This document shows positions 51,301-57,914 of a DNA stretch of 64,000 nt, piece after piece. Source of the DNA: VXYK01 sp965221585. Its GTDB lineage: Bacteria; Actinomycetota; Acidimicrobiia; Acidimicrobiales; Aldehydirespiratoraceae. The stretch lies in assembly GCA_965221585.1 (NCBI GenBank), contig OZ244898.1:1674001-1738000 (forward strand), in the 5' to 3' direction. Both the position numbers and the translations under genes were made by a program. The notes beneath the pieces were generated by a model. The model did no database searches, was not told the DNA's origin, and worked only from the letters and a program-made list of their open reading frames with translations. Every line of letters starts with the position of its first letter. Positions within the stretch are counted from its first letter, which is position 1.

Positions 51301-54300
51301 CTTGACGGCGTATCCATCCAACCCGCCGATCAGGGCGCCGCGGCTGTCATAGAACCGCAGATCTCCGGTCAGGACTTCGGGTGGCGCGCTCGCGGCTTCG
51401 TTGGCATCGGGGTCTTCCCTCAGCCGAGCGTGGCAGATCAGCTGCTCGGGCAGCGCGGTGGCGAACCACAGCCTTTCCCATCCGAAAGGCAGGTAGGCGA
51501 CGCCGTCGCCGGTTCCGATTGCGCTGCGGGCTTCGGCCATCACTTGGAAGCAGCCGTCGAGCAGCATCGGGTGGAGGTCCAGGTCTGTTGCATCCGTGGT
51601 TTCTGGCAGCGACAGTTCGCCGACCGCTTCTTTGTCGCTGCCCCACAGCGCGCGCAGGGTACGGAACGAGGCACCCAGGTCGATTCCGGCTTGTGAGCGA
51701 GCGTTGTAGAACTCGGCGATGTCTCTGGGTTCGAGTCCGGCTTTCAGGGTTTCTATGCCGATGCCGTCGGTGGTTGCGGCGTCGTTGGTTCGGGTTGCTG
51801 CCCGACCCTCGGCATGCTGGGTCCATCCGTCTTCGCCGGGACCTCGGCTGTATATCTCGAATCGTCCGGCTGTGTCCGTATCGGTGTCGTCGAACACGAG
51901 CTGTACGCGCCGCCCTTGATCTGCGCTGTCGTCGGTATCCGGTTCCGCGAATGCCATCGGGCTGTGCAACTGGAGGTCTTCAATTGCGGTGGTCTGGGCG
52001 CTGCGGTTGATCGATCCGGCCCCGGTCGATTCGGCGCGCAGCGCGGCTGCGGCCATCGTGGCGTACAGCGCGCCAGGGGTGATCACCTGGCCGTAGACGC
52101 GGTGGTCGCTGAGCCAAGCCGGGTCGCTCGCGTCCATCTCCGTTTCGTAGAGGACCTCACCGCGCGGCGACTCATGCCGCATGCCGAGCAAAGGATGACC
52201 CGCGCTCGAACGGCGGCGTCTGGGCGCTTCGACCCAGTGTCGTTGATGTTGGAACGGGTAGCTCGGAACCGAGATGCGGCGTCGGCTCTCGTGGCCGAAG
52301 AGTGCTGCAAGATCAACGTCCAGTCCTGCCTGGTAAGCGCCTGCGACCGCGTCGAGGAACCCGCTGCCGTCTGCCGGTGCCGGGGTTCGTTTCGACGGCC
52401 GTCTCATGCTCGACAGCACCACCGGTTCGCTGTTGTCGGGCTGCTGTGGCCAGGCCAGGAGGCTCATGGGGCCGAGCACCGTGCCGGGGCCTATCTCGAT
52501 TATCAAATCAACGCCGAACCAAGCCAGTGTCTCCACGCAGCGGCGGTACTCCACCGGTTGACGGACCTGTCGGCGCCAGTAAGACCCGTCCATCGCCTGG
52601 TCCGCTTCGAGCACCTGTCCGGTCATGCTGCTGACCAGCGGCAACGACGGTGCCGCGACGTTGAGTTCGCTCACGAGGGCCTCGACGCCATCGGTGATCG
52701 GGTCGAGCATGGCACTGTGGTATCCGGCGCTCTTCTCCAGTCGACGAACCTGAACTCCCTCAGTTTCGAAGCGCGCCAGAAGTGCGTCCACGTCGCTGGA
52801 GGGTCCGCTCACCATCAGGTGCGCCCCGTTGTCCGCAGCGATCGCCAGCCTCGGGTCGCCTGACGCCTCGCACTGTTGGCGCACCGCGGCTTCTACTTCC
52901 GGGATCGGGGCGAAGACCGCGGCCATCGCGCCCGGCTCGTCCAGATCCGACATGAGCTGACCGCGGCCCATGGCCAGGCGCAGACCGTCGGCGAGATCGA
53001 ACACTCCCGCGGCGTGCGAGGCCGCGATCTCTCCGAGGCTGTGGCCGACGACCACCTCGGGTCGGATCCCCAGACTCGACCAGAGCGCGGTCAGCGCACA
53101 TTCCAGCGCGTAGATCGCCGGTTGGGTCCAGGCCGGGTCGTCGAGGTCTCCGGCGGCATCGGGTCGATTGAACATCACCGACAGCAGCGATTCCCCGCGT
53201 GCTTCGCGGATCAGTTCGTCGCACCGGTCGAGCACGGCCCGTGCCACCGGCTCGCTGCGGTAGAGCTGCTCGCCCATGCCGACCCATTGGCTGCCCTGGC
53301 CCGTGTAGGCGAAGGCGATTTTTGTGGCACCACCTGCGGCCGGCACCGCCTCGTCCGATTCGACCAACTCGCTGAGTCTTTGGCGCAGTGAGTCAGCGTC
53401 TTGGAACACTGCGCCTGCACGATGCGAGAGTCGGCTGCGGCCGACCGCCGCGGTCCAAGCCATGTCGGCGAGCAGTTCACTGTCCGGCGCGGCGCTGCGG
53501 CCTGCGTGTTGGTCGAGCCAGCGCAGGTAGCTTCCAGCCAGTTCTTTGAGCGCCTGGTCCGACTTCGCCGACAGCGCCAGCAGCCTCGCGGGGCGATCCA
53601 CGCCGGTCTCAGCTGTACCTTCGTCTGCACCGTGCGGTGCCGCCGCGGTCTCCGGGGAGACTGCGACGAGCCGCTCCGGGCCTGTCGGCCAGCGTTGCTC
53701 GTCCTGTTGCGCGGGTTCTTCGCGAAGGGTCCCGTGACCCTCGACGATCACGTGGGCGTTGGTCCCCGACCAACCGAATCCGCTCACCCCGGCGAGCGGC
53801 ATTCGGTCGGGACGGACCGGCCATGGGGTCGGCTCAGTGGGGACCTTCAGCGGCAACCGGCCCCAGTCGATCACAGGGTTCGGATTCTCGAAGTTCAGGT
53901 GTTTGGGAATCGTCTGCTGCTTCATCGACAACATCACCTTGATCAACCCGGCGACTCCTGCAGCGGGCTCAAGATGACCGACATTGGTCTTCACCGACCC
54001 GACAATGAGCGGCTGCTCCGCTTCACGGTCGCTGCAATAGACCCCCGTGACCGCGCCCAACTCGATCGGGTCGCCCACGGGCGTGCCGGTCCCGTGCGCC
54101 TCCACATAATCCACCTGCGACGGCGCGATCCCGGCCAGCTTCAGCGCGTCGCGGATCACCTGCTCCTGCGCCTCGCCGTTGGGCACCGTCAACCCCGTGC
54201 TTGCGCCGTCCTGGTTCAGGGCCGTTGCTCGGATCACGCCCCAGATGCGGTCGCCGTCGGCCTCGGCGTCGGCGAGGCGTTTCAACACCAGGATGCCGCA

Positions 54301-55077
54301 TCCCTCGCCTCTGACGTAACCGTCGGCACTGGCGTCGAATGTCTTGCAGCGACCGTCCGGGGCCAGCATGCCGGCGTTGCCGCGCAGTTCGAAGAGCCGG
54401 CCCGACAAGATCGCGTGCACGCCTCCCGCGAGGGCCAGATCGGCTTCGCTCCGCTGAAGCCCCGACACCGCCTGATGCACGGCTGCCAACGACGAGGAGC
54501 AGGCCGTATCGACCGCCAACGCTGGTCCTTGCAGCCCCAGAGCGAACGCCACCCGACCGATCGCGGTGTTGAACGACGATCCGCTCACCGAGTAGAGGCT
54601 GACCGCTGCCTCCGCGGTTGCGCTGTCAGCGAGGATCAGCCCGCGGTAGTCGTAGTTGCTGATGCCCGCGTAGACACCTGTGCGGCTGCCCTTGAGTTCA
54701 TCCGCGTTGATTCCCGCATCTTCGAGTGCCTGCCAACTGGTCTCGAGCATCAACCTCTGCTGCGGATCGAGAAGTTGTGCCTCAACTGGAGATATCCGGA
54801 AGAAGCTCGCATCGAACTGGTCGATTCCGTCTATGAATCCGGCGAAGCGGCAACCTGTGTTCTGCGTCTCGGGGTTCGGGAACAACTCGCCGATTCGTCC
54901 GGTGCCTGAGCCTGGAACTCCCTCGCTTATGGCGTGCTCGCCTGCTTCGAGGAGCTTCCAGAACTTCGATAGATCGTCTGCGCCGGGAAACCGGCAGGCC
55001 ATACCGACAACAGCAATCGGTTCGGCAGATCGCGCCTGCTCACCGTTCCTGTCCGCAAGGTTCTGCTCTTTGGCCAT
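45397..55077 (-). CDS. Highly reducing type I polyketide synthase with terminal KS and deleted AT
   Basis: 3226-residue megasynthase. Domain order: KS1 (about 18-450; Cys193, His328, His368), AT (about 570-870; Ser680 in GHSLGE), DH (about 955-1240; His992 in HRVYGQVITPG, Asp1174), C-methyltransferase (about 1360-1650; VLEVGAGTG at 1499), ER (about 1900-2220; HAGTGGVG at 2051), KR (about 2235-2480; TGGLGGIG at 2244), ACP (Ser2549 in DLGMDSL), and KS2 (about 2610-3040; Cys2786, His2921, His2961). After KS2 the pre-AT linker (about 3080-3155) joins directly to the post-AT linker (RRRISLPDYPFQRRRFW) with the AT core missing. Module order equals fungal highly reducing PKS. The AT specificity motif reads AGYH, unlike HAFH or YASH. 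The KR tyrosine is His2386 (NHAAAN). No thioesterase. It follows pepA by 6 nt; the free ACP is downstream. Product unknown, perhaps a methyl-branched reduced chain. Confidence 0.94.
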   Translation of the reverse strand: MAKEQNLADRNGEQARSAEPIAVVGMACRFPGADDLSKFWKLLEAGEHAISEGVPGSGTGRIGELFPNPETQNTGCRFAGFIDGIDQFDASFFRISPVEAQLLDPQQRLMLETSWQALEDAGINADELKGSRTGVYAGISNYDYRGLILADSATAEAAVSLYSVSGSSFNTAIGRVAFALGLQGPALAVDTACSSSLAAVHQAVSGLQRSEADLALAGGVHAILSGRLFELRGNAGMLAPDGRCKTFDASADGYVRGEGCGILVLKRLADAEADGDRIWGVIRATALNQDGASTGLTVPNGEAQEQVIRDALKLAGIAPSQVDYVEAHGTGTPVGDPIELGAVTGVYCSDREAEQPLIVGSVKTNVGHLEPAAGVAGLIKVMLSMKQQTIPKHLNFENPNPVIDWGRLPLKVPTEPTPWPVRPDRMPLAGVSGFGWSGTNAHVIVEGHGTLREEPAQQDEQRWPTGPERLVAVSPETAAAPHGADEGTAETGVDRPARLLALSAKSDQALKELAGSYLRWLDQHAGRSAAPDSELLADMAWTAAVGRSRLSHRAGAVFQDADSLRQRLSELVESDEAVPAAGGATKIAFAYTGQGSQWVGMGEQLYRSEPVARAVLDRCDELIREARGESLLSVMFNRPDAAGDLDDPAWTQPAIYALECALTALWSSLGIRPEVVVGHSLGEIAASHAAGVFDLADGLRLAMGRGQLMSDLDEPGAMAAVFAPIPEVEAAVRQQCEASGDPRLAIAADNGAHLMVSGPSSDVDALLARFETEGVQVRRLEKSAGYHSAMLDPITDGVEALVSELNVAAPSLPLVSSMTGQVLEADQAMDGSYWRRQVRQPVEYRRCVETLAWFGVDLIIEIGPGTVLGPMSLLAWPQQPDNSEPVVLSSMRRPSKRTPAPADGSGFLDAVAGAYQAGLDVDLAALFGHESRRRISVPSYPFQHQRHWVEAPRRRRSSAGHPLLGMRHESPRGEVLYETEMDASDPAWLSDHRVYGQVITPGALYATMAAAALRAESTGAGSINRSAQTTAIEDLQLHSPMAFAEPDTDDSADQGRRVQLVFDDTDTDTAGRFEIYSRGPGEDGWTQHAEGRAATRTNDAATTDGIGIETLKAGLEPRDIAEFYNARSQAGIDLGASFRTLRALWGSDKEAVGELSLPETTDATDLDLHPMLLDGCFQVMAEARSAIGTGDGVAYLPFGWERLWFATALPEQLICHARLREDPDANEAASAPPEVLTGDLRFYDSRGALIGGLDGYAVKRATRAAMLSAAGGLDDLLYEIVWKDLALPEAMVPADFFPSPQSVAANSESFSHYLSAEQVGAQTNDSLSSDLERLSWSYARAAMDRLGWDLIEGETVEAEELRHLLGVLPEHQRLFRRMLEMLAKAGVLTEDGERFVVAVGSQDALPDVLSDDPEELAEWMERQYPHGSVEIGVFKRSAAALPDVLVGEADPLTLLFSSGEPSAADFYLKAPVARAANQMLQDAVAAVLADLPEGRRLRVLEVGAGTGSATASVLPVLGDRPYDYIYTDISAGFFAGAEERFGGPEASIEYRVLDIEVDPIEQGFDNHGYDLVIASNVLHATRYLNETLDHCRRLLVPSGCLVALENLRGRGWMDLTFGQLDGWWRFADDCRPHHALAGPDVWEQALSEAGFAASTVLGVDRSDTSVEPDRGVIVAHGPTEVKELAGTWIVAADSDGTAEALGSELSARNQTVVLVSDSDFDEGDPAGPGPLPRGPGVVEVSLPIHRREAWRSLFERLGPEATLRGVVHLGSLDGRGFDVSSEEFASDVTRCTRSALALLQGVTDADAAPTVGVWLITRGAQVLEHEPAEGIASSQLWGLGKVAAREAPQLGVRMIDLDPGREPMLSELANELLHPDSETHIAYRMGLRQVARLSREGVASARPALPEPAGALNWLMEPDPNGVLEGISVGPCPFLELEADEVRVAVEAAGLNFWDLSRALGLIEEGRLGAEFCGRIVEVGSKASDFAVGDRVVGLAFGTFGSEVVTRYEMVAHAPESIALTALATIPTAFVSALLSFDFAELSAGERVLIHAGTGGVGLAAVQLAQAAGAEVFATTSTPKQPYLRSLGVEHVFDSRQTSFGEQILEATGGRGVDVVLNSLTGPGFIDASLSCLAEGGRFVEMARVDILSKEEMAAQRPDVGYWILELDILKEIDPATPGDALQRLMDRLRAGELSPLVHTRWSLPEAGSAIKFMQDARHIGKIVLANSAVERGRLRDDRTYLVTGGLGGIGTAVADWLADRGAGAIVLNGRREPDPEAAEAINELRERGVAVTVELADVTDPAAVDAMLARIDEDLPPLAGVIHSVGVLSDGALANQTWEKFQDVLWPKILGAWHLHRATEGRDLDLFVLFSSVAGVMGNRGQSNHAAANAFLDQLAAHRRSLGLAGQAIAWGAWSGLGEAEEHRERIARQLEAAGTGWITPDQGIRAFDHLVRQDVTMGMVAAVDWQVVANGPDAESSLLCDLVAATVDASGGETDSSTDILADLQAAAAGEREQILAAFLQRELRTVMRLPELPSETAEFADLGMDSLMVVELRNRLNRAFAGECTVSNTAVFNYPDVNGLAGFLASEFGQGGEVVELDEEPEPLVEIPSRSPAASETDGIAIVGMACRFPGAEDLAAYWCLLADGENTVTDGRQDGGIWDGLPGDPAAADAAYRRGSFVDRIDCFDPAFFRISPKEAQTVDPLQRLLLETSWKAIEDAAIDPARLKGSRSGVYVGVGASEYRSLIDKTGLSGVQLNTTGSVTVGRVAFTLGFEGPAMPLDLACASSLFAVHQASESLRRGEIDLGLVGGVNAILSPSITRALEVSGMLSTKGQCSSFDASADGYVRGEGCGVVVLKRLADAEADGDRIWGVIRGSAVNQSGTGLALTVPSGRAQGQVMAEALSRAGATPSEIHYVEAHGTGTAVGDAVEADAIAAVYGRGRAEDQPLWIGSVKTNIGHLESASAMAGLIKVVLGMRHRMVPKQLNFSDPSPEINWDRMPLRVASEAMSWPRDADRLPMAAVNSFGISGANAHIVVEGYEATPQDSAVSDSSWRPVGSAQTVAAEDATADVPQRSETRLLPLSAKTPEALAQLAERYLGWLDEHGVEPSEAPSATDPLLSDMAWTASCGRSHFSHRAALVFSDLESLRRQLSELVETGDDPQHPSHADAPIDETGEDLVALAAAEYMQGRSPQFELLFHQETRRRISLPDYPFQRRRFWIEAPN

Positions 55078-55083
55078 CGGGTC

Positions 55084-56547
55084 TCAGACTACTTCGGCCG
55101 AGTTGGGTGCAGGGGGCTCGAAGTTCCTCGCCAGTTCGATCAGCAGGCGCACTCCGAATCCGGTGCCTCCCTTGGTGATCTCGGCATCGTCTGTGTCGCT
55201 CCATGACGGTCCGGCGATGTCGAGATGAGCCCAGGGAATCCCGTCGGCCACGAACTCTTTGAGGATCAGTCCGGCGGTGAGCGCGCCACCCTGGGGCTTG
55301 CCGATGTTCTTCATGTCTGCGACGGGCGATTCGATCTGTTTGGTGTAGTCGTCGGGCAGCGGCAGGTGCCAGACCCGTTCACCCGAGGCCGCCGAGGCCT
55401 CCTGGACGGCTTGTATCCACTCGTCGTTGTTGCCCATGAGTCCGGCGATCTTCGGACCGAGTGCGACCACGCACGCCCCGGTGAGCGTCGCCAGATCGAC
55501 GATTGCGTCGGGTTGTGCTTCGCTGGCCAGTGAGAGGGCGTCGGCGAGGATCAACCGGCCCTCGGCGTCTGTGTTGAGGACTTCGATGGTCTTGCCGTTG
55601 CGGATCTTCAGAACGTCGCCGGGGCGTGTGGCGTCGCCTCCAAGCATGTTGTCCGTCATCGGTACGAAGGCGCGGACCTGCACCGCCGGTGCTATCTCGG
55701 GCATCGCCGACATCGCGCCGATTACAGCCGCACCGCCGCCCATGTCGTACTTCATCGTCATCATTCCCTGACCGGTCTTGATCGACAGGCCGCCTGCATC
55801 GAAGACGATCCCCTTGCCGACCAGCGCCAGGGTCCCGTTGCCGGCTCCTGGTGGGTCGTAGGTCAGTTCTACCAGCCGGGGTGGGAGTGTCGATCCGCGG
55901 TTGACTCCGAGGAGGCCACCGAGTCCACCCTCGACTATCTCGGTCTCGTCCCAGACCTTGACCGTCAATCCACGGTCGCGCCCCATCGCCGCGGCGCGGT
56001 CCGCAAACTCCGGTGCGGTCAGGATTCCTCCCGGCTCGTTGACCAGGTCCCGGGCCAGCATCTGGGCGTCGGCCACAGCCCGGCCGAGATCGAGCGCTTC
56101 CTGGTTCGTCGCGCCCACTCCCCCGGCGACGTCGACTCGCGACAGTTTCGGCGGCTCGCCATCGGACTTGTAGGTCAGGAACTTGTAGCTGCCGAGCGAG
56201 ATCCCTTCGACCAGTGCTCGGCGGCAGACTGCGCCGTCGAGATCAACGTCCGGTAGAGCTGCTCCGACCCAGGTTTGGTTGCCCAACTTTCGTGCGACCG
56301 CGGCTCCGGCTCGGCGAAGGCGGTCGGCGTCGACCTCGGCGCGGGGTCCGACCCCTACCAGGGCGCGGAGCCGACCATCGGCCGGCCAGGTGTAGGTCTG
56401 GCCGAGGGCCCCGCTGAAGTCTGCGTTGTCGAGATCTTTGCTGTCGATCCCCTCGAGGCCGTCGGCAACGGCTTCTGAGGTGACGATCCATACGTGCGTC
56501 CTGGCCCTCTTGGGCAGGACGCGAACTGCTCTGTAGCTGATTGGCAT
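55084..56547 (-). CDS. pepA: Leucyl aminopeptidase (M17, PepA)
   Basis: Two-metal cytosolic aminopeptidase. The metal and catalytic region shows LVGKGIVFDAGGLSIKTG, MKYDMGGGAAVIGAM and the family signature NTDAEGRLILADAL, followed by TLTGACVVALG and LDIAGPSW. ATG 56547 gives 487 residues; the TTG 13 codons upstream is rejected because TATTCT lies exactly 6 nt before this ATG. Its stop is 6 nt from the PKS ATG, so the PKS is probably translated from the pepA transcript; this is likely a positional arrangement, not a metabolic link. Confidence 0.95.
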   Translation of the reverse strand: MPISYRAVRVLPKRARTHVWIVTSEAVADGLEGIDSKDLDNADFSGALGQTYTWPADGRLRALVGVGPRAEVDADRLRRAGAAVARKLGNQTWVGAALPDVDLDGAVCRRALVEGISLGSYKFLTYKSDGEPPKLSRVDVAGGVGATNQEALDLGRAVADAQMLARDLVNEPGGILTAPEFADRAAAMGRDRGLTVKVWDETEIVEGGLGGLLGVNRGSTLPPRLVELTYDPPGAGNGTLALVGKGIVFDAGGLSIKTGQGMMTMKYDMGGGAAVIGAMSAMPEIAPAVQVRAFVPMTDNMLGGDATRPGDVLKIRNGKTIEVLNTDAEGRLILADALSLASEAQPDAIVDLATLTGACVVALGPKIAGLMGNNDEWIQAVQEASAASGERVWHLPLPDDYTKQIESPVADMKNIGKPQGGALTAGLILKEFVADGIPWAHLDIAGPSWSDTDDAEITKGGTGFGVRLLIELARNFEPPAPNSAEVV

Positions 56548-56553
56548 GCGAGC

Positions 56554-56559
56554 AGAATA
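56554..56559 (-). promoter_or_regulatory. -10 element of pepA (and probably the PKS transcript)
   Basis: Minus-strand TATTCT ends 6 nt before ATG 56547, with no Shine-Dalgarno. No other promoter-like sequence is seen directly before the PKS. Confidence 0.55.
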
Positions 56560-56637
56560 CGCCGATCGCGCGCTGTTCTGGGCCAATTGGTGATCTTGTG
56601 GTGCCCCGGGCCGTGCCGTCGGTTCGGTGCCGGGCCT

Positions 56638-57843
56638 TCAGGCCCGTGTCTTGCGTCCCTGTGGCAGCACCTCGATGTTGAAGGAGGGCACTTCACCGGC
56701 GAACGTCGGGAACTTGGGTTTGGCCTGCTGACGGAACCTGGTTGAACGGTGCAGCGGATCGCGGTCGTATTCGGGGATCACCTGGGATCCGAACAGTTCG
56801 ATGCACTCGAGAGCCTGCTCGTGGCGCATTCCGTCCTTGGGGAACGAGAAGGCCACCTGGTCTGCGCCGACCCGCTGGTATTGGGCGAGCTGTTCGCAGA
56901 CTTCCTCGGGCGTGCCGCAGAGCATTCCACCCAGTTCCACAACCTTGTCGAGCGCCTCGAGGTTGGGAACCCCCATGTCTGGCGGTGACGGCCAGGTGGT
57001 GCCGTTGCCCATCTTGGGGAAGGTGTCGTGGTAGAGGTGGAGCAGAGTCATCAGGTAGCCGTTGCCCCGGGCCGTGGCGATGCGACGAGCTTCGTCGCGG
57101 TCGTTCAGGCAGATCACCTCGTTGGTGAGCATCAGGTTGTTGTTCTGGAACTGGCCGATTATCTCTTCGGGTTCGGCCGCTGCGTCCTTGTAGGTGTCGA
57201 CGAGGGGCCCCATGTCGTGGATCGGTTTGAAGTTGAAGGCGACCGCGCCGATTCCCATCTGACCGGCGGTCACGAACGAGCTGGGGTTTCCGCAGGCCAG
57301 CCAGATCGGTGGATGGCCCTGCAGGTAGGGCTTGGGCAGCACGTTGTGAGGGGTGGGCACGTTGAAGAACTCCCCGTCGAAGACGTAGTCCTTCTGCTCC
57401 CACATCCGCGGGATCTCACGGACGACCTCATTCCACATGGCTTTGGTCTCGCTGATCACGGTGCCGTTGAAACTGGCGACCTCGTGGCTGCCTGCGCCTC
57501 GCCCGGTTCCGAACTCGAAACGGCCCTCGGTGATGTGGTCGAGCATCGCGGCTCTCTCGGCGATCCTTACCGGGTGCTCCTTGGTGGTCGGGAGACTGGT
57601 GATGCCGCTGGCGAGATGGATCTGTTCGGTGCGGGCGGCAATGGCTCCCATCACGACCTCGGGTGCGGACATGTGGCTGTACTCGGTCAGGCAGTGGTGC
57701 TCGCCGAGCCATGCGTACTTGAAATTGTTCTGGTCTGCGAGGACCGCGTACTCGATCTGCTGCATGAGCATTTCGTGCTCGAGCACAGGGTCGTGGGCCG
57801 CCGGTCCGGGGATGTAACCGTTGAGAAACAGCGCAAATTCCAT
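56638..57843 (-). CDS. LLM-class flavin-dependent monooxygenase (alkanal-monooxygenase-like)
   Basis: Luciferase-like TIM-barrel oxidoreductase of 401 residues. EFALFLNGYIPGP opens the barrel; KYAWLGEHHCLTEYSHMSAP, IHLASGITSLPTTKEHPVRI, GRFEFGTGRGAGSHEVASF and PPIWLACGNPSSFVTAGQMG are the usual elements of the bacterial luciferase subgroup that uses FMNH2. The late part is longer than in the 9505 gene product, which belongs to a different LLM subgroup. TAGAGT lies 8 nt before the ATG. Upstream of pepA on the same strand, 90 nt apart. Substrate unknown. Confidence 0.87.
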   Translation of the reverse strand: MEFALFLNGYIPGPAAHDPVLEHEMLMQQIEYAVLADQNNFKYAWLGEHHCLTEYSHMSAPEVVMGAIAARTEQIHLASGITSLPTTKEHPVRIAERAAMLDHITEGRFEFGTGRGAGSHEVASFNGTVISETKAMWNEVVREIPRMWEQKDYVFDGEFFNVPTPHNVLPKPYLQGHPPIWLACGNPSSFVTAGQMGIGAVAFNFKPIHDMGPLVDTYKDAAAEPEEIIGQFQNNNLMLTNEVICLNDRDEARRIATARGNGYLMTLLHLYHDTFPKMGNGTTWPSPPDMGVPNLEALDKVVELGGMLCGTPEEVCEQLAQYQRVGADQVAFSFPKDGMRHEQALECIELFGSQVIPEYDRDPLHRSTRFRQQAKPKFPTFAGEVPSFNIEVLPQGRKTRA

Positions 57844-57851
57844 AGGCGCCG

Positions 57852-57857
57852 ACTCTA
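57852..57857 (-). promoter_or_regulatory. -10 element of the LLM monooxygenase
   Basis: Minus-strand TAGAGT ends 8 nt before ATG 57843; no Shine-Dalgarno. Confidence 0.45.
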
Positions 57858-57914
57858 GGACGAGTGCTCTAGCGAGACGAAACCGGCCGAGAGCCGGCGG
57901 TTATCGGACCGCGC

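Noticed and set aside
45397..55077. Horizontal acquisition of the PKS
   Set aside because: By eye its base composition and codon use match its neighbours, and there are no flanking mobile elements or repeats; a computed GC/codon profile would be needed to reopen this.
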